Below the pieces are notes generated by a model. That model had not been told where the DNA came from. It saw only the letters and a list, made by a program, of their open reading frames with translations, and ran no database searches. Below, piece by piece: positions 34,766 through 44,800 of a stretch of 64,000 bases of DNA. The DNA comes from Sphingomonas sp. GTDB lineage: Bacteria > Pseudomonadota > Alphaproteobacteria > Sphingomonadales > Sphingomonadaceae. The number at the start of each line of letters is the position of its first letter. Within the stretch, counting starts at the first letter, position 1. The position numbers and the translations under genes were made by a program. The DNA is taken from positions 186,001-250,000 of the forward strand of contig NZ_QFOB01000003.1 of NCBI RefSeq assembly GCF_003248515.1. The letters are read 5' to 3'.

Positions 34766-37489
34766 ATGACCTTTCTTTCGCGGCGCCCGCGTTTCGCGGC
34801 GCCCCTTCTTTCCACGTCGGCCCTGATCCTTCTCGCCGCATCGCCCGCGCGTGCCGCGGAGCCCGCCGCAGATGCCGGCGGCGAGGAAATCGTCGTCACC
34901 GGATCGCGCCCGATCGCGGAGGCGGAGGCCGCCGGCCTCGCCGCGCAGAAGGCTTCGGACTCGCTCGTCAGCATCGCGGCCGCCGATGGCGTGGGCCGCC
35001 TGCCCGACCAGAATATCGCCCAGGCCGCCGGCCGCCTTCCGGGCGTGGCCGTGCAGCGCGATCAGGGGCAGGCGCGCTACATCAGCCTGCGTGGCGCGCC
35101 GATCAACTGGACGACGCTTTCCATCGACGGCATCAATATCGTCAGCCCCGAAGGGCGCGACACGCGCTATGACAGCATTCCTTCGGCGATCGCCTCGCAG
35201 ATCATCGTTCGCAAGGCGGTGACGCCCGACATGACGGGCGAGACGGTGGCGGGCAATATCGACATCAAGACGCGCAGCGCCTTCGATTATGACGGCTTCC
35301 ACGTCGCCGGGAAGCTGGGCGGCGGCTATGTCGAGCTGGGCAAGCGCCAGGAATATGAAGGCCAGCTGGTGCTTTCCGACCGATTCAACACCGGCATCGG
35401 CGAAATCGGCGTGCTCGCCTCCGGATCCTATTACCGGCGCGACATGGTGACCGACAATTTCGAGACCGACTGGGAACAGGTGAGCCAGGATCGCCAGCCC
35501 GGCAATGCCGACCGCATCTGGGCGCGCGAGACCGAGAACAAGCTCTATCGCCTCACCCGCAAGAGCTATTCCTATTCGGGCCGGGTCGACTGGAAGCCGG
35601 ACGGCGACAATCGCCTGTTCGCCGAATCCATCTTCACCGCCTTCACCGACGATGAGGCGCGCGACAATTACATCTTCGATCTGGACGATCGCCAGAGCGA
35701 CGCGAACGTGCCCGCCTCGCCCGCCTGCACCGTTTCCAACATCACCAATCCCACCAACAGCGGCTATGCCGACGTGTGCATCGGCAACACGCCGACCAAG
35801 GGCACCGTCTACGGGATCGACATCAACCAGCGCGCGACTTTGCGCGCCTATCGCCAGACGATCTTCACCAACACGCTGGGCGGCGATCACAGCTTCGGCG
35901 ACGGCTGGAAGCTGGCGTGGCGCGCCAATTACACGCGATCGAAGGATGATCGCTCGGTGGTGGGCGAGGCACGCTACGACAGCCCCTCGACGCGCACGCT
36001 GCGCCCGACCGTGACCTATGATCTCTCCGATCCGCAATATGGCCGCGTCCAGCTGTTCCGCACGCTTTCCAGCGGCGGCCGCTATTCGGCGGGCGCCGCC
36101 GTCACGAACATCGACGATTTCTCGCGCCCGCTCTCGTCGCTCACGTCGAGCAAGCTGATCGACATCACCAAGGCCTATACCGGCAAGTTCGATCTGAGCC
36201 GCGAAACGCACCTGTTCGGCGGCGACACCACGATCACGGTGGGCGGCCGTTTCGACCAGCGCACCAAGGTGGCCGACGAACGCCAGCTTTCGATCACGGG
36301 CGCGCAGGCGGCATCGGTGGGCATTCCCACCACCTTCCTGCCCGTCTCGCTCGACACGCCCTTCAAGGGCAAGATCCCGCTTGGCTACACGTTCCGCTAT
36401 TTCGACAAGGCGGCGATGCGCCGCAACGTGGAGCTGGCGGATACGATCGCGGATTATCTGCCGCTCACCGCGAACAATTATGATGTGCGCGAGCAGGTCT
36501 TCGCCGGCTACGTGATGTCCACGACGCGCTTCGACTGGGGCAGCATCCTCGGCGGCGCGCGCATCGAGCATATCAGGAATATCGGCAAGGCCACCGTCGT
36601 CATCAACGGCGCGAACACGCCGATCGAGGTGAAGAACGATCTGACGCTCGTCTATCCGAGCCTCCACTTCAATTATAACGTGGACGATACGAAGAAGCTG
36701 CGGCTGTCGTTCAACACCGGCGCATCGCGCCCGGATTACGATCAGCTGCGCCCGAACTTCACCTACAATGACAGCGACATGACCATATCGGGCGGCAATC
36801 CGGAAGCGAAGCCGGAGCGCGCTTATGGCGGCGACGCCTATTTCGAATGGTATGTCCGCCCGCAGGGCTTCGTCAGCGTCGGCGTCTTCTACAAGCGCGT
36901 GGAAGACGTGCTGTTCGACGATACGCGCACCTTCGGCCTCAACGTGCTGAACAGCAGCACGGTCGATCGATCGCAATATATCCTCAGCACGATCACCAAT
37001 GGCGGCAAGGGGTATCTCTACGGCGCCGAATTCGTCGTGCAGCAGCAGCTGGAGCCCTATACCGAGGCGCTGGGCCTGCCATCCTGGATGGGCGGCTTCG
37101 GCATTTCGGCCAACCTGACGCTCAACAAGAGCAGCGCCACCAAGCCGGACGGCACCAAGACGCGCCTGCCCGGCACGTCCAACTCGGTCTACAATATCGG
37201 CGGCTATTACGAGAAATACGGCTTCTCGATGCGCCTCAACTATCAGCGCCGCTCCGCGTGGCTGGATGCGATCGGCGCTGCGGCCGACGGTGGCGATCAA
37301 TATTGGGCAGCGGATGACGAGATGGATTTCTCGATGCGCTATGCTGTCACGCCGCATTTCGAAGTCTATTTCGACGCCTCCAACCTGCTGAACCAGCCGG
37401 GCCGCCGCTATGTGCGCAGCTCCGATTATACGATCGAATGGGAGCGCTTCGGGCGCCGCTATACCGGCGGCGTGCGGGTGACCTTCTGA
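34766..37489 (+). CDS. TonB-dependent receptor paired with phytase
   Basis: A 907-residue outer-membrane receptor. It has a signal peptide ending in ARAA and a TonB-box-like EEIVVTGSR (about 38-46). The plug domain carries LPDQNIAQAAGRLPGV, the IDGIN segment and VKA-type strands, and the barrel ends in VRVTF. This plug type is common in the Caulobacter/sphingomonad receptor expansion. Its stop overlaps the phytase start (TGATG). The pairing suggests uptake of inositol phosphates, phytate breakdown products or a metal-phytate complex. That is inference from context; no ligand can be read from the sequence. Confidence 0.93.
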   Translation: MTFLSRRPRFAAPLLSTSALILLAASPARAAEPAADAGGEEIVVTGSRPIAEAEAAGLAAQKASDSLVSIAAADGVGRLPDQNIAQAAGRLPGVAVQRDQGQARYISLRGAPINWTTLSIDGINIVSPEGRDTRYDSIPSAIASQIIVRKAVTPDMTGETVAGNIDIKTRSAFDYDGFHVAGKLGGGYVELGKRQEYEGQLVLSDRFNTGIGEIGVLASGSYYRRDMVTDNFETDWEQVSQDRQPGNADRIWARETENKLYRLTRKSYSYSGRVDWKPDGDNRLFAESIFTAFTDDEARDNYIFDLDDRQSDANVPASPACTVSNITNPTNSGYADVCIGNTPTKGTVYGIDINQRATLRAYRQTIFTNTLGGDHSFGDGWKLAWRANYTRSKDDRSVVGEARYDSPSTRTLRPTVTYDLSDPQYGRVQLFRTLSSGGRYSAGAAVTNIDDFSRPLSSLTSSKLIDITKAYTGKFDLSRETHLFGGDTTITVGGRFDQRTKVADERQLSITGAQAASVGIPTTFLPVSLDTPFKGKIPLGYTFRYFDKAAMRRNVELADTIADYLPLTANNYDVREQVFAGYVMSTTRFDWGSILGGARIEHIRNIGKATVVINGANTPIEVKNDLTLVYPSLHFNYNVDDTKKLRLSFNTGASRPDYDQLRPNFTYNDSDMTISGGNPEAKPERAYGGDAYFEWYVRPQGFVSVGVFYKRVEDVLFDDTRTFGLNVLNSSTVDRSQYILSTITNGGKGYLYGAEFVVQQQLEPYTEALGLPSWMGGFGISANLTLNKSSATKPDGTKTRLPGTSNSVYNIGGYYEKYGFSMRLNYQRRSAWLDAIGAAADGGDQYWAADDEMDFSMRYAVTPHFEVYFDASNLLNQPGRRYVRSSDYTIEWERFGRRYTGGVRVTF

Positions 37490-38541
37490 TGCGGGCCGGG
37501 CTTTCGGCCGGCCTCGCGGCGCTGGCGCTGGCCGGCTGTGCGACGGCCGGCACCGGGCCGGCCGCCAGGACGGCGGCCGCAACGGTCGTGACGGTGCAGG
37601 CGCGCGGTGAAACCGCAGCCGTCGCCACCGCCAATGCCGATGCGGCCGACGATCCCGCAATCTGGCGCAATCCCGCCGATCCGGCCGCGAGCCTGATCGT
37701 GGCGACGGACAAGCAGGCGGGCCTCCACGTTTATGGGCTGGACGGCACTGATCGATCCTTCCTCGATGCTGGCCGCGTCAACAATGTCGACCTGCGCGAC
37801 ATGGGGGCTGCCGGCATCATCGTGGCGGCCAGCGACAGGGGCGATCCCCTGCATGCGAAGCTGGCCCTGTTCCGCCTCGATCCCGCCACCGCCACGCTCA
37901 CGCCGCTCGCGCGGATCGATGTCGGCGCGGGCGAGGCCTATGGCGTCTGCCTCTATCGCGAGGGCGCTGTGCTCCACGCCTTCAACATCATCAAGGACGG
38001 CACGATCCGGCAGATCGAACTGTCGCTCGTCGGCGGCGCGGCGCAGGGCCGGATCGTGCGCGAAATGAAGCTCGGCACGCAATCCGAAGGCTGCGTCACG
38101 GACGAACGCACGCATCAGCTTTATGTGGCGGAAGAGGATGTCGGCATCTGGCGCTTCGATGCGCGCGCTGCGGGATCGACCGCGCCGATCCGCGTCGCGG
38201 CGGCGGACGGCGTGCATCTCGTGGCCGATGCGGAGGGGCTCGCCATCGCGGCCAGCGGCCCGCGCGACGGCGGCTATCTGGTGGTCTCCAGCCAGGGCGA
38301 CAGTGCCTATGCGCTCTATCGTCTGAGCGACGATAGCTATGTCGGCCGCTTCCGCATCGTGGCGGGCAAGGTGGGCGGCACCGAGGAGACGGACGGGATC
38401 GAGATCGCGACCGGCGATTTCGGCCCCGGCTTTCCGGGCGGGCTGATGGTGGTGCAGGATGGGGTGAACCCGCCCCGCGCCCAGAATTTCAAGCTGCTCG
38501 CCTGGGGGGATGTCGCAAGGGCACTCCGCCTCCCCCGATAA
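37489..38541 (+). CDS. Beta-propeller 3-phytase, predicted lipoprotein
   Basis: A 350-residue calcium-dependent phytase that releases phosphate from inositol hexakisphosphate. The signal peptide ends in LAGC with Cys17, so the enzyme is likely anchored to the outer membrane near its receptor partner. Propeller landmarks include DDPAIW, ATDKQAGLHVYGLDG, EGCVTDERTHQLYVAEED, DAEGLAIA and SSQGDSAYALYRL. ETDGIEI also fits the family. Acidic calcium-site residues are present. Its stop codon lies inside the terminator hairpin. Confidence 0.93.
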   Translation: MRAGLSAGLAALALAGCATAGTGPAARTAAATVVTVQARGETAAVATANADAADDPAIWRNPADPAASLIVATDKQAGLHVYGLDGTDRSFLDAGRVNNVDLRDMGAAGIIVAASDRGDPLHAKLALFRLDPATATLTPLARIDVGAGEAYGVCLYREGAVLHAFNIIKDGTIRQIELSLVGGAAQGRIVREMKLGTQSEGCVTDERTHQLYVAEEDVGIWRFDARAAGSTAPIRVAAADGVHLVADAEGLAIAASGPRDGGYLVVSSQGDSAYALYRLSDDSYVGRFRIVAGKVGGTEETDGIEIATGDFGPGFPGGLMVVQDGVNPPRAQNFKLLAWGDVARALRLPR

Positions 38542-38555
38542 TTTCGGGGGCGGCG
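38527..38555 (+). terminator. Terminator-like hairpin overlapping the phytase stop codon
   Basis: CCCCCGA (38532-38538) and TCGGGGG (38544-38550) form a perfect 7-bp stem around TAATT, extended by CGCC/GGCG across one mismatch. The loop contains the phytase TAA stop. There is no T-run on either strand, so it may stabilise the 3' end rather than terminate alone. Confidence 0.6.
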
Positions 38556-38655
38556 AACCCACCCGCGAACTATTCCTACTGATCTTATAGACTTTCTTTG
38601 TGGCCGATCCCGCGCCTCTCCCCTAGCCCCGGCACACCGAGGCAGGAGAGTAAGC

Positions 38656-39573
38656 GTGAATATCGAACATGGCCGGGGAGACAGCAGCTACTGGCGGCTG
38701 AATGAGGTGCTGGGCGGCCTGCGCACCGCGCGAGACCGCTGGCGCCAGGCGCATCCGCGCAATCGCGAGCATGGCTCCGCCACCTTCCCCTCGCGGCGCA
38801 CGCTGGAGGAAGTGACGTCGATCCTGTGCGGCGTGCTTTTCCCGCTGCGGCTCGGCCCCAGCTATGTCCGCGCCGACAATGAGGAGGCGTGGGTGGCCGA
38901 GACGCTGGAGAACGGGCTCAGCCACCTTTACGGCCAGATCCGCCGGGAACTCGCTTATTCCTCCACCGGCGACACGGACGATGCGACCGATCTTCAGGCG
39001 ACGCGCATCATCGGCGCCTTCGCGCACGATCTGCCGGCGATCCGCGCCGCGCTCGATTCGGATGTGGAGGCGACGATGGCGAACGATCCCGCCGCGCACA
39101 GCGTGGACGAGGTGCTGCTCTGCTATCCCAGCCTGATCGCGATCATCCATTATCGCATCGCCAGCCGCCTCCACCGGCTGGGCGCGCCGCTGGTGGCGCG
39201 GATCATCGGCGAGATCGCGCATTCGCTGACGGGCATCGACATCCATCCCGGCGCATCGATCGGCCGCCGGCTGTTCATCGATCACGGCACCGGCCTGGTG
39301 ATCGGCGAGACCGCCGTGATCGGCAACAATGTGCGCCTTCACCAGTCCGTCACGCTGGGCGGGCCGGCCGGCCTGCTGGAGGAAGGGCGCGGCCGCCCGC
39401 GCCACCCCGTGATCGAGGATGACGTGATCGTCTATGCCGGGGCCACGCTGCTGGGCCGGATCACGATCGGGGCGGGATCGATCATCGGCGGCAATGTCTG
39501 GCTGACGGAGGACGTGCCTGCGGGCAGCCGGGTGGAGCAGGCCGCGTTCATCCGGACGACCGCCATCGCCTGA
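38656..39573 (+). CDS. epsC: Serine O-acetyltransferase (EpsC type)
   Basis: Acetylates serine with acetyl-CoA, the first step of cysteine synthesis, in the cytosol. GTG at 38656 has a strong AGGAGAG site. The 305-residue product has an alpha-helical N-terminal half (1-165) and a left-handed beta-helix hexapeptide C-terminal half (DIHPGASIGRR, IDHGTGLVIGET, NNVRLHQSVTLGG). It lacks the C-terminal Ile of enteric CysE; the end is TTAIA, so feedback inhibition may differ. An AT-rich element at about 38570-38600 (CTATTCCTACTGATCTTATA) is a possible sulfur-regulatory promoter. Confidence 0.92.
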   Translation: MNIEHGRGDSSYWRLNEVLGGLRTARDRWRQAHPRNREHGSATFPSRRTLEEVTSILCGVLFPLRLGPSYVRADNEEAWVAETLENGLSHLYGQIRRELAYSSTGDTDDATDLQATRIIGAFAHDLPAIRAALDSDVEATMANDPAAHSVDEVLLCYPSLIAIIHYRIASRLHRLGAPLVARIIGEIAHSLTGIDIHPGASIGRRLFIDHGTGLVIGETAVIGNNVRLHQSVTLGGPAGLLEEGRGRPRHPVIEDDVIVYAGATLLGRITIGAGSIIGGNVWLTEDVPAGSRVEQAAFIRTTAIA

Positions 39574-39633
39574 CGCCCGCTATCGGCCGGCGCGCGGGCT
39601 GGCGCCGGCCCCGCCCGCCCGGTAAGCGGCGCC

Positions 39634-40140
39634 ATGCTCATCCGCAAAGCCGGGGCGGCCGATGCGCCCGCCATCGCCGCGATCATCCTGCCCGTGATCC
39701 GGGATGGCACCACCTATGCGCTGGACCGCGACATGAGCGACGCCGACGCGCTCGCTTACTGGATGGCACCGGACAGGGAGACGTTCGTGGCCGAGGAGGA
39801 CGGCCAGATCCTGGGCACCTACTATATCCGCCCCAATCAGGCCGGCGGCGGGCGCCATGTCTGCAATTGCGGCTATATGACGAGCGCGGCGGCGACGGGG
39901 CGGGGCATTGCCGGGCGCATGTGCGGCCATTCGATCGATCATGCGCGGGCGCGCGGATATCGGGCGATGCAGTTCAATTTCGTGGTGAGCACCAACGTGC
40001 GCGCGATCCGCCTGTGGCAGCGCATGGGATTCGCGGTTGTCGGCCGGCTTCCGGGCGCTTTCCGGCATCCCGATGCGGGCTTCGTCGATGCGCTGGTGAT
40101 GTACCAGGCGCTGTCGCAGGAGCCGGACGGCAACGGATAA
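39634..40140 (+). CDS. GNAT family N-acetyltransferase
   Basis: A 168-residue acetyltransferase with the GNAT fold: an N-terminal LIRKAGAADAPAI start and a beta-bulge strand at TYYIRPN. A variant acetyl-CoA loop (AATGRGIAGRM) follows, then the C-terminal ALRLW-like AIRLWQRMGFAVVGRLP. Substrate unknown. It lies 60 bp after epsC on the same strand and may be co-transcribed. Small-molecule acylation, for example of amino-acid analogues or antibiotics, is possible. Confidence 0.88.
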   Translation: MLIRKAGAADAPAIAAIILPVIRDGTTYALDRDMSDADALAYWMAPDRETFVAEEDGQILGTYYIRPNQAGGGRHVCNCGYMTSAAATGRGIAGRMCGHSIDHARARGYRAMQFNFVVSTNVRAIRLWQRMGFAVVGRLPGAFRHPDAGFVDALVMYQALSQEPDGNG

Positions 40141-40198
40141 CGATCTGTAAGTATCGGTTTTCATTGGCGATCGGGATGCTTCCCGCTAGTCGTTAAGC

Positions 40199-40369
40199 AT
40201 GACCGGGGATCGATCATCATCGGCACGCGAGCGGACCGCGCTCCAGCTCAAGGCGATCACCAATGCATTGCGGACCGCCTATCCGGTGGAACCGACGCGG
40301 TCCTTCAACTCCGATATCGCGGATTTGCTGGCCGCGCTGGACCGGCCGGACGACCGTCGCAAGCGCTGA
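40199..40369 (+). CDS. Small hypothetical protein (56 residues), faint NepR resemblance
   Basis: ATG at 40199 starts a 56-residue, charged, helix-forming protein. Its middle (ALRTAYPVEP ... SDIADLLAALDRP) loosely recalls the NepR anti-sigma layout of a helix, an EP turn and a second LL-L helix. NepR genes are normally next to phyR and ecfG, and neither is here. It is convergent with the NodT gene at 40443. The reading frame is uninterrupted but coding status is not certain. Confidence 0.45.
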   Translation: MTGDRSSSARERTALQLKAITNALRTAYPVEPTRSFNSDIADLLAALDRPDDRRKR

Positions 40370-40442
40370 TCCCTCGTGGAATGAAGCCCGCCCCGGATCG
40401 GCACGGGCGCGGGCGAATCGATGCGAATCGGGCCACCGGAAA

Positions 40443-41858
40443 TCAGCGCGATGCGCCGCCGGCGCCTCCCTGCGCGCCTTCGCCATCCAGCATGCTGTCG
40501 CCGCCCAGCGCGCGATAGAGGGTCACGCGATTGCTCGCGCCGATCAGCTGCGTCGCCACGAGCGTGCGCTGCGCCGTATAGAGCGAGCGTTGCGCGACGA
40601 GCCGGGCGAGGAAGGTATCGATCCCGCCCCGATAGCGCGCGTCCGCCAGCGTGAAGCTGTCGGACGATGCCTGTTCGTTGCGCCGGTTCGCATCGAGCTG
40701 GGCATCGAACGTACCCTGCCGCGCCAGCGCGTCGGCCGTTTCGCGGAACGCCGTCTGGATCGTCTTCTCATAGGAGGCCAGCGCCGCATCCCGCTGCGCC
40801 TTCGAGCCGCGCAGATTGGCGACCCCCGCCCCCGCCCGGAAGATCGGATAGCTGGCCGAGGGCGCCGCCGAATAGGCCCAGGCGCCATCCTTGAAGAGGG
40901 TGGACAGGGCATTGCTGGCAAAACCGAACAGGCTGGTGAGCGTGATGCGCGGGAACAGCGCGGCGCGGGCGGCGCCGATTTCGGCATTGGCGGCGCGCAG
41001 CTCATATTCAGCCTGCACCACATCCGGGCGGCGCAGCAGGATCCCGCTGTCCAGCCCGGCCGGCAATGCCGTGATCGTGGGGAAGGCCGTCTCGATCGAG
41101 GGCGACAGCAAAGCCGGATCGATCGTGGTGCCGGCCAGCAATTCGATCGCGTTCACATCCTGCGCGAGCGCGGTGGTCAGCTGGGCGATATCCGCCTGCG
41201 CGCTCGCCAGTATCTGCTCGGCCTGGCGTAGATCGGTGCGCGGCGCGACCCCCGCCTTCAGACGCGCGGAGGTGAGATCCACCGTCCGCTGCGCGCTGGC
41301 GGCGGTATCCTCCGCGATCTTCCGCAGGCTGCGATCGGCGGCATAAGCGAGCCACGCATCCGCGATATCGCCCACCAGCGCGAGCCGCGTGGCGCGCGCC
41401 GCCGCTTCCGTGCCGAAATAGCGATTCAGCGCGGCATCGCTCAGCGAACGGAGGCGCCCGAACAGATCGATCTCGAACGATGTCGTCCCGATATTGGCCG
41501 AATAAGAGTTGCTGGATCCATCGTCCCCGCCGGTGCGGGTGTAGCGGCCGGTGGCGTCGAGCTGCGGAAAGAGCGCGGCGCGCTGCACGCGATACTGGGA
41601 TCGGGCGATCTCGATATTGGCGGCCGCGACGCGCAGATCGCGATTATTGGCCAGCGCGATATCGATGATCTGCCGCAGCCGGGCATCGGTGAAGACATCG
41701 GTGTAGCGGATCGCGGGCAGCGCCGCCTCCGACTGGCGCAGATAGGCATCGCCCACCGGCCAGGAGGGGGGCACGGGTGCCGCCGGCCGCTCATATCGCG
41801 GCGCCATCGAACAGCCGGCCAGCGATGCCGCGGCGATCAGCAGGGCGAAGCGCCGCAT
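40443..41858 (-). CDS. NodT-type outer-membrane efflux lipoprotein (MexAB-OprM-like operon)
   Basis: A 471-residue outer-membrane factor lipoprotein with lipobox LAGC (Cys16). The two efflux repeats carry RYTRTGGDD, FEIDLFGRLRSL and LLRRPDVVQAEYELRA. Last gene of the adaptor-pump-channel operon; its ATG shares one base with the pump stop. A Gly/Ala-rich C-terminal tail follows the LYRALGG end motif. Confidence 0.94.
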   Translation of the reverse strand: MRRFALLIAAASLAGCSMAPRYERPAAPVPPSWPVGDAYLRQSEAALPAIRYTDVFTDARLRQIIDIALANNRDLRVAAANIEIARSQYRVQRAALFPQLDATGRYTRTGGDDGSSNSYSANIGTTSFEIDLFGRLRSLSDAALNRYFGTEAAARATRLALVGDIADAWLAYAADRSLRKIAEDTAASAQRTVDLTSARLKAGVAPRTDLRQAEQILASAQADIAQLTTALAQDVNAIELLAGTTIDPALLSPSIETAFPTITALPAGLDSGILLRRPDVVQAEYELRAANAEIGAARAALFPRITLTSLFGFASNALSTLFKDGAWAYSAAPSASYPIFRAGAGVANLRGSKAQRDAALASYEKTIQTAFRETADALARQGTFDAQLDANRRNEQASSDSFTLADARYRGGIDTFLARLVAQRSLYTAQRTLVATQLIGASNRVTLYRALGGDSMLDGEGAQGGAGGASR

Positions 41859-44800
41859 CAGGCCGCCTCCCCTTCCTGATGGCCGGTGGGCCGGCCGCGC
41901 AGCTTCGCCAGCCCATCGCGCACGCCGCGCCGCACGAGAATGAAGAAGAGCGGAATATAGAAGATCGCCAGCAGCGTGGCCGTCAGCATGCCGCCGATCA
42001 CGGCGGTGCCGATCGCGATGCGGCTGTTGGCGCCCGCGCCCGTGGAAATGGCGAGCGGCAGCACGCCGAGGATGAAGGCGAAGCTCGTCATCAGGATCGG
42101 TCGCAGGCGGATCCTGGCGGCGGAGAGAGCGGCATCGATCACGCGCTTGCCCTTCTTCTCCTCCTGCTCGGCGAATTCGATCATCAGGATCGCATTCTTG
42201 GCCGCCAGCCCCATCGTGGTGAGCAGGCCGATCTGCAGATAGACATCGTTGATGAGCCCCCGCAGCGTGACGGCGAGAATGGCGCCGACCAGCCCGAGCG
42301 GAATCACCAGCAGCACCGCCACCGGGATGCTCCAGCTTTCATAGAGGGCGGCCAGACACAGGAAGACCACCAGCAGCGACAGGCCGTACAGGATCGGCGC
42401 CTGCCCCGAGGAGAGGCGCTCCTGATAGGACAGGCCCGCCCAGGCGACCGACACGCCGGGTATTTCCGCCGCCAGCGCCGCGATCCGCTCCATCGCCGTG
42501 CCCGAAGCCACGCCCGCCGCGCCGGATCCCTGGATTTCATAGGAGGAGAGGCCATTGAAGCGCGAAAGCGTCGTCGGCGCCTGCGACCAGCCCACGCTGG
42601 CGAAGGAGCTGAATGGTGCCATCTGCCCGTTCGTGCCGCGCACGAACCACTGGCCGAGATCGGACGGCGCATGACGATACGGCGCATCGCCCTGCACATA
42701 GACGCGCTTCACGCGGCCGCGATCGATGAAATCGTTCACATAGACGCCACCCCACGCGACGGAGAGCGTGGAGTTCACCGCCGTCTGCGTGAGGCCCAGC
42801 GCCGCCAGCTTCTGCGGATCCGTATCCACCTTGAGCGTGGCGACATCCGGCAGCTCGGTGAGGCGGATCGCGGTGAGCTGCGGATCGGCGCGCGCCTCGG
42901 CCAGCAGCCGATCGCGCGCGGCGGCGAAATCGGCGGTGCTCAGGCTGCCCGAATTCTGCAACTCCATCGTGAAGCCGTTTGACTGGCCGAGGCCGCGAAT
43001 GGCCGGCGGCACCAGCGAATAGACCTGCGCATCGCGAAAGCCCTGAAAGGCGGATGCCGCGCGCGCGACGATCGCATCGGCCGCATTCTGCTTGCCCTTG
43101 CGATCCTCCCACGGCGCGAGCGCCACGAAGCCCTGCCCGGTATTCTGGCCGCTCGCACCGCCGCCGCCGCCGCCGCTGACGGTGAACATCGTGTGGAGAT
43201 TCTTGCCGTCCGTCTTGTAGTAATAATCCTCGATCTGCTTCTGCAGCGCGAAGGTGCGCCCCTGCGTGGCGCCGGCCGGCAGCTGGAACTGGATGCTGGT
43301 GATGCCCTGATCCTCGGTGGGCAGGAAACCGGTCGGCAGCCGCAGGAAGAGGATGGCGAGCAGCGCCACCGTGATGGCGTAGATCAGCAGGAACAGCCAC
43401 TTGCGATCGACCACCGCCTTCACCGATCGCGTATAGCGCTCCACGCCCTTGTCGAAGACTTCGTTGAAGCGCTGGCCCGCGCGGGTGAGCCCGTTGACGA
43501 CGGCGGGGAAATGACGCGCCCCCCAGCTATCCGGCGCCTCGCCATGCGCCTTCTTCTGCTTGAGCAGCGAGGTCGTGAGCGCCGGGCTCAGGATCAGCGC
43601 CACCAGCACCGAGAGGATCATCGCCGAAACCATCGTCAGCGAGAACTGGCGATAGATGACGCCCGTGGATCCGCCGAAGAACGCCATGGGCAGGAACACG
43701 GCCGAAAGCACCAGCGCGATCGCGACGAGCGCCACGCTGATCTCGTTCATCGATTCGATCGTCGCCTCGCGCGGCGACATGCCGGGATTTTCCTCCATGA
43801 GGCGCTCGACATTCTCGACCACGACGATCGCGTCGTCGACGAGAAGGCCGATCGCCAGCACGAGGCCGAAAAGAGTGAGCGTGTTGATCGAAAAGCCGGC
43901 CAGATAGAAGACGCCGAACGTGCCGAGCAGCACCACCGGCACGGCGATCGCCGGGATCAGGGTCGCGCGCCAGCTCTGCAGGAATACGAACATCACGATC
44001 ACGACCAGCACGATCGCCTCGAACAGGGTCTTCACCACTTCGTCGATCGAAAGCTTGATGAAGTTGGTCGTATCCTGCGCGTAGGAGAATTTCAGGCCGG
44101 GCGGGAAATTCCTGGCGGCCTTCTCCACCTCAGCCTTCACCAGTTCGGCCGTGGAGAGCGCGTCCGCGCCCGGCGCCATCAGCACGGCGATGCCGGCGCC
44201 GGGATGACGGTTCACGCGGCTGCGGGGATTGTAATTTTCGGCGCCCAGCTCGATCCGCGCCACGTCCTTCAGCTTGACGGTCGATCCGTCCTGAAGCGTC
44301 TTCAGCACGATGTTCGCGAACTGCTCGGGCGTCTGAAGCCGGGTCTGCGCCGTCACGATCGCGTTCAGCATCTGCGTGTCGGGCTGCGGCTGGCCGCCGA
44401 TCTCGCCCGCCGCCACTTCCGCATTCTGGTTCTGGATCGCGGCAGTGATGTCGCTCGGGATCAGCTGGACGGCGGCGAGCTTGGTGGGATTCAGCCAGAT
44501 GCGCATCGCATATTGCGCGCCGAACACGTTGGTATCGCCAACGCCGGGCGTGCGGCCGAGCTGATCCTGCAGGTTCGAGACGAGATAGTCGGAAACGTCC
44601 CGATTGCTCATCTTGTCCGTCTCGTCATAGACGCCGACGAGCAGCAGGAAATCCGGATTGGACTTGCGGACGACCAGGCCCTGCTGCTGCACCTGGGCGG
44701 GCAGGCGGCTGAGCGCCTGCTGCACCTGATTCTGCACCTGCACCTGCGCGATATCGGGATCGGTGCCCTTCTCGAACGTCACCGTGATCGTGACGGAGCC

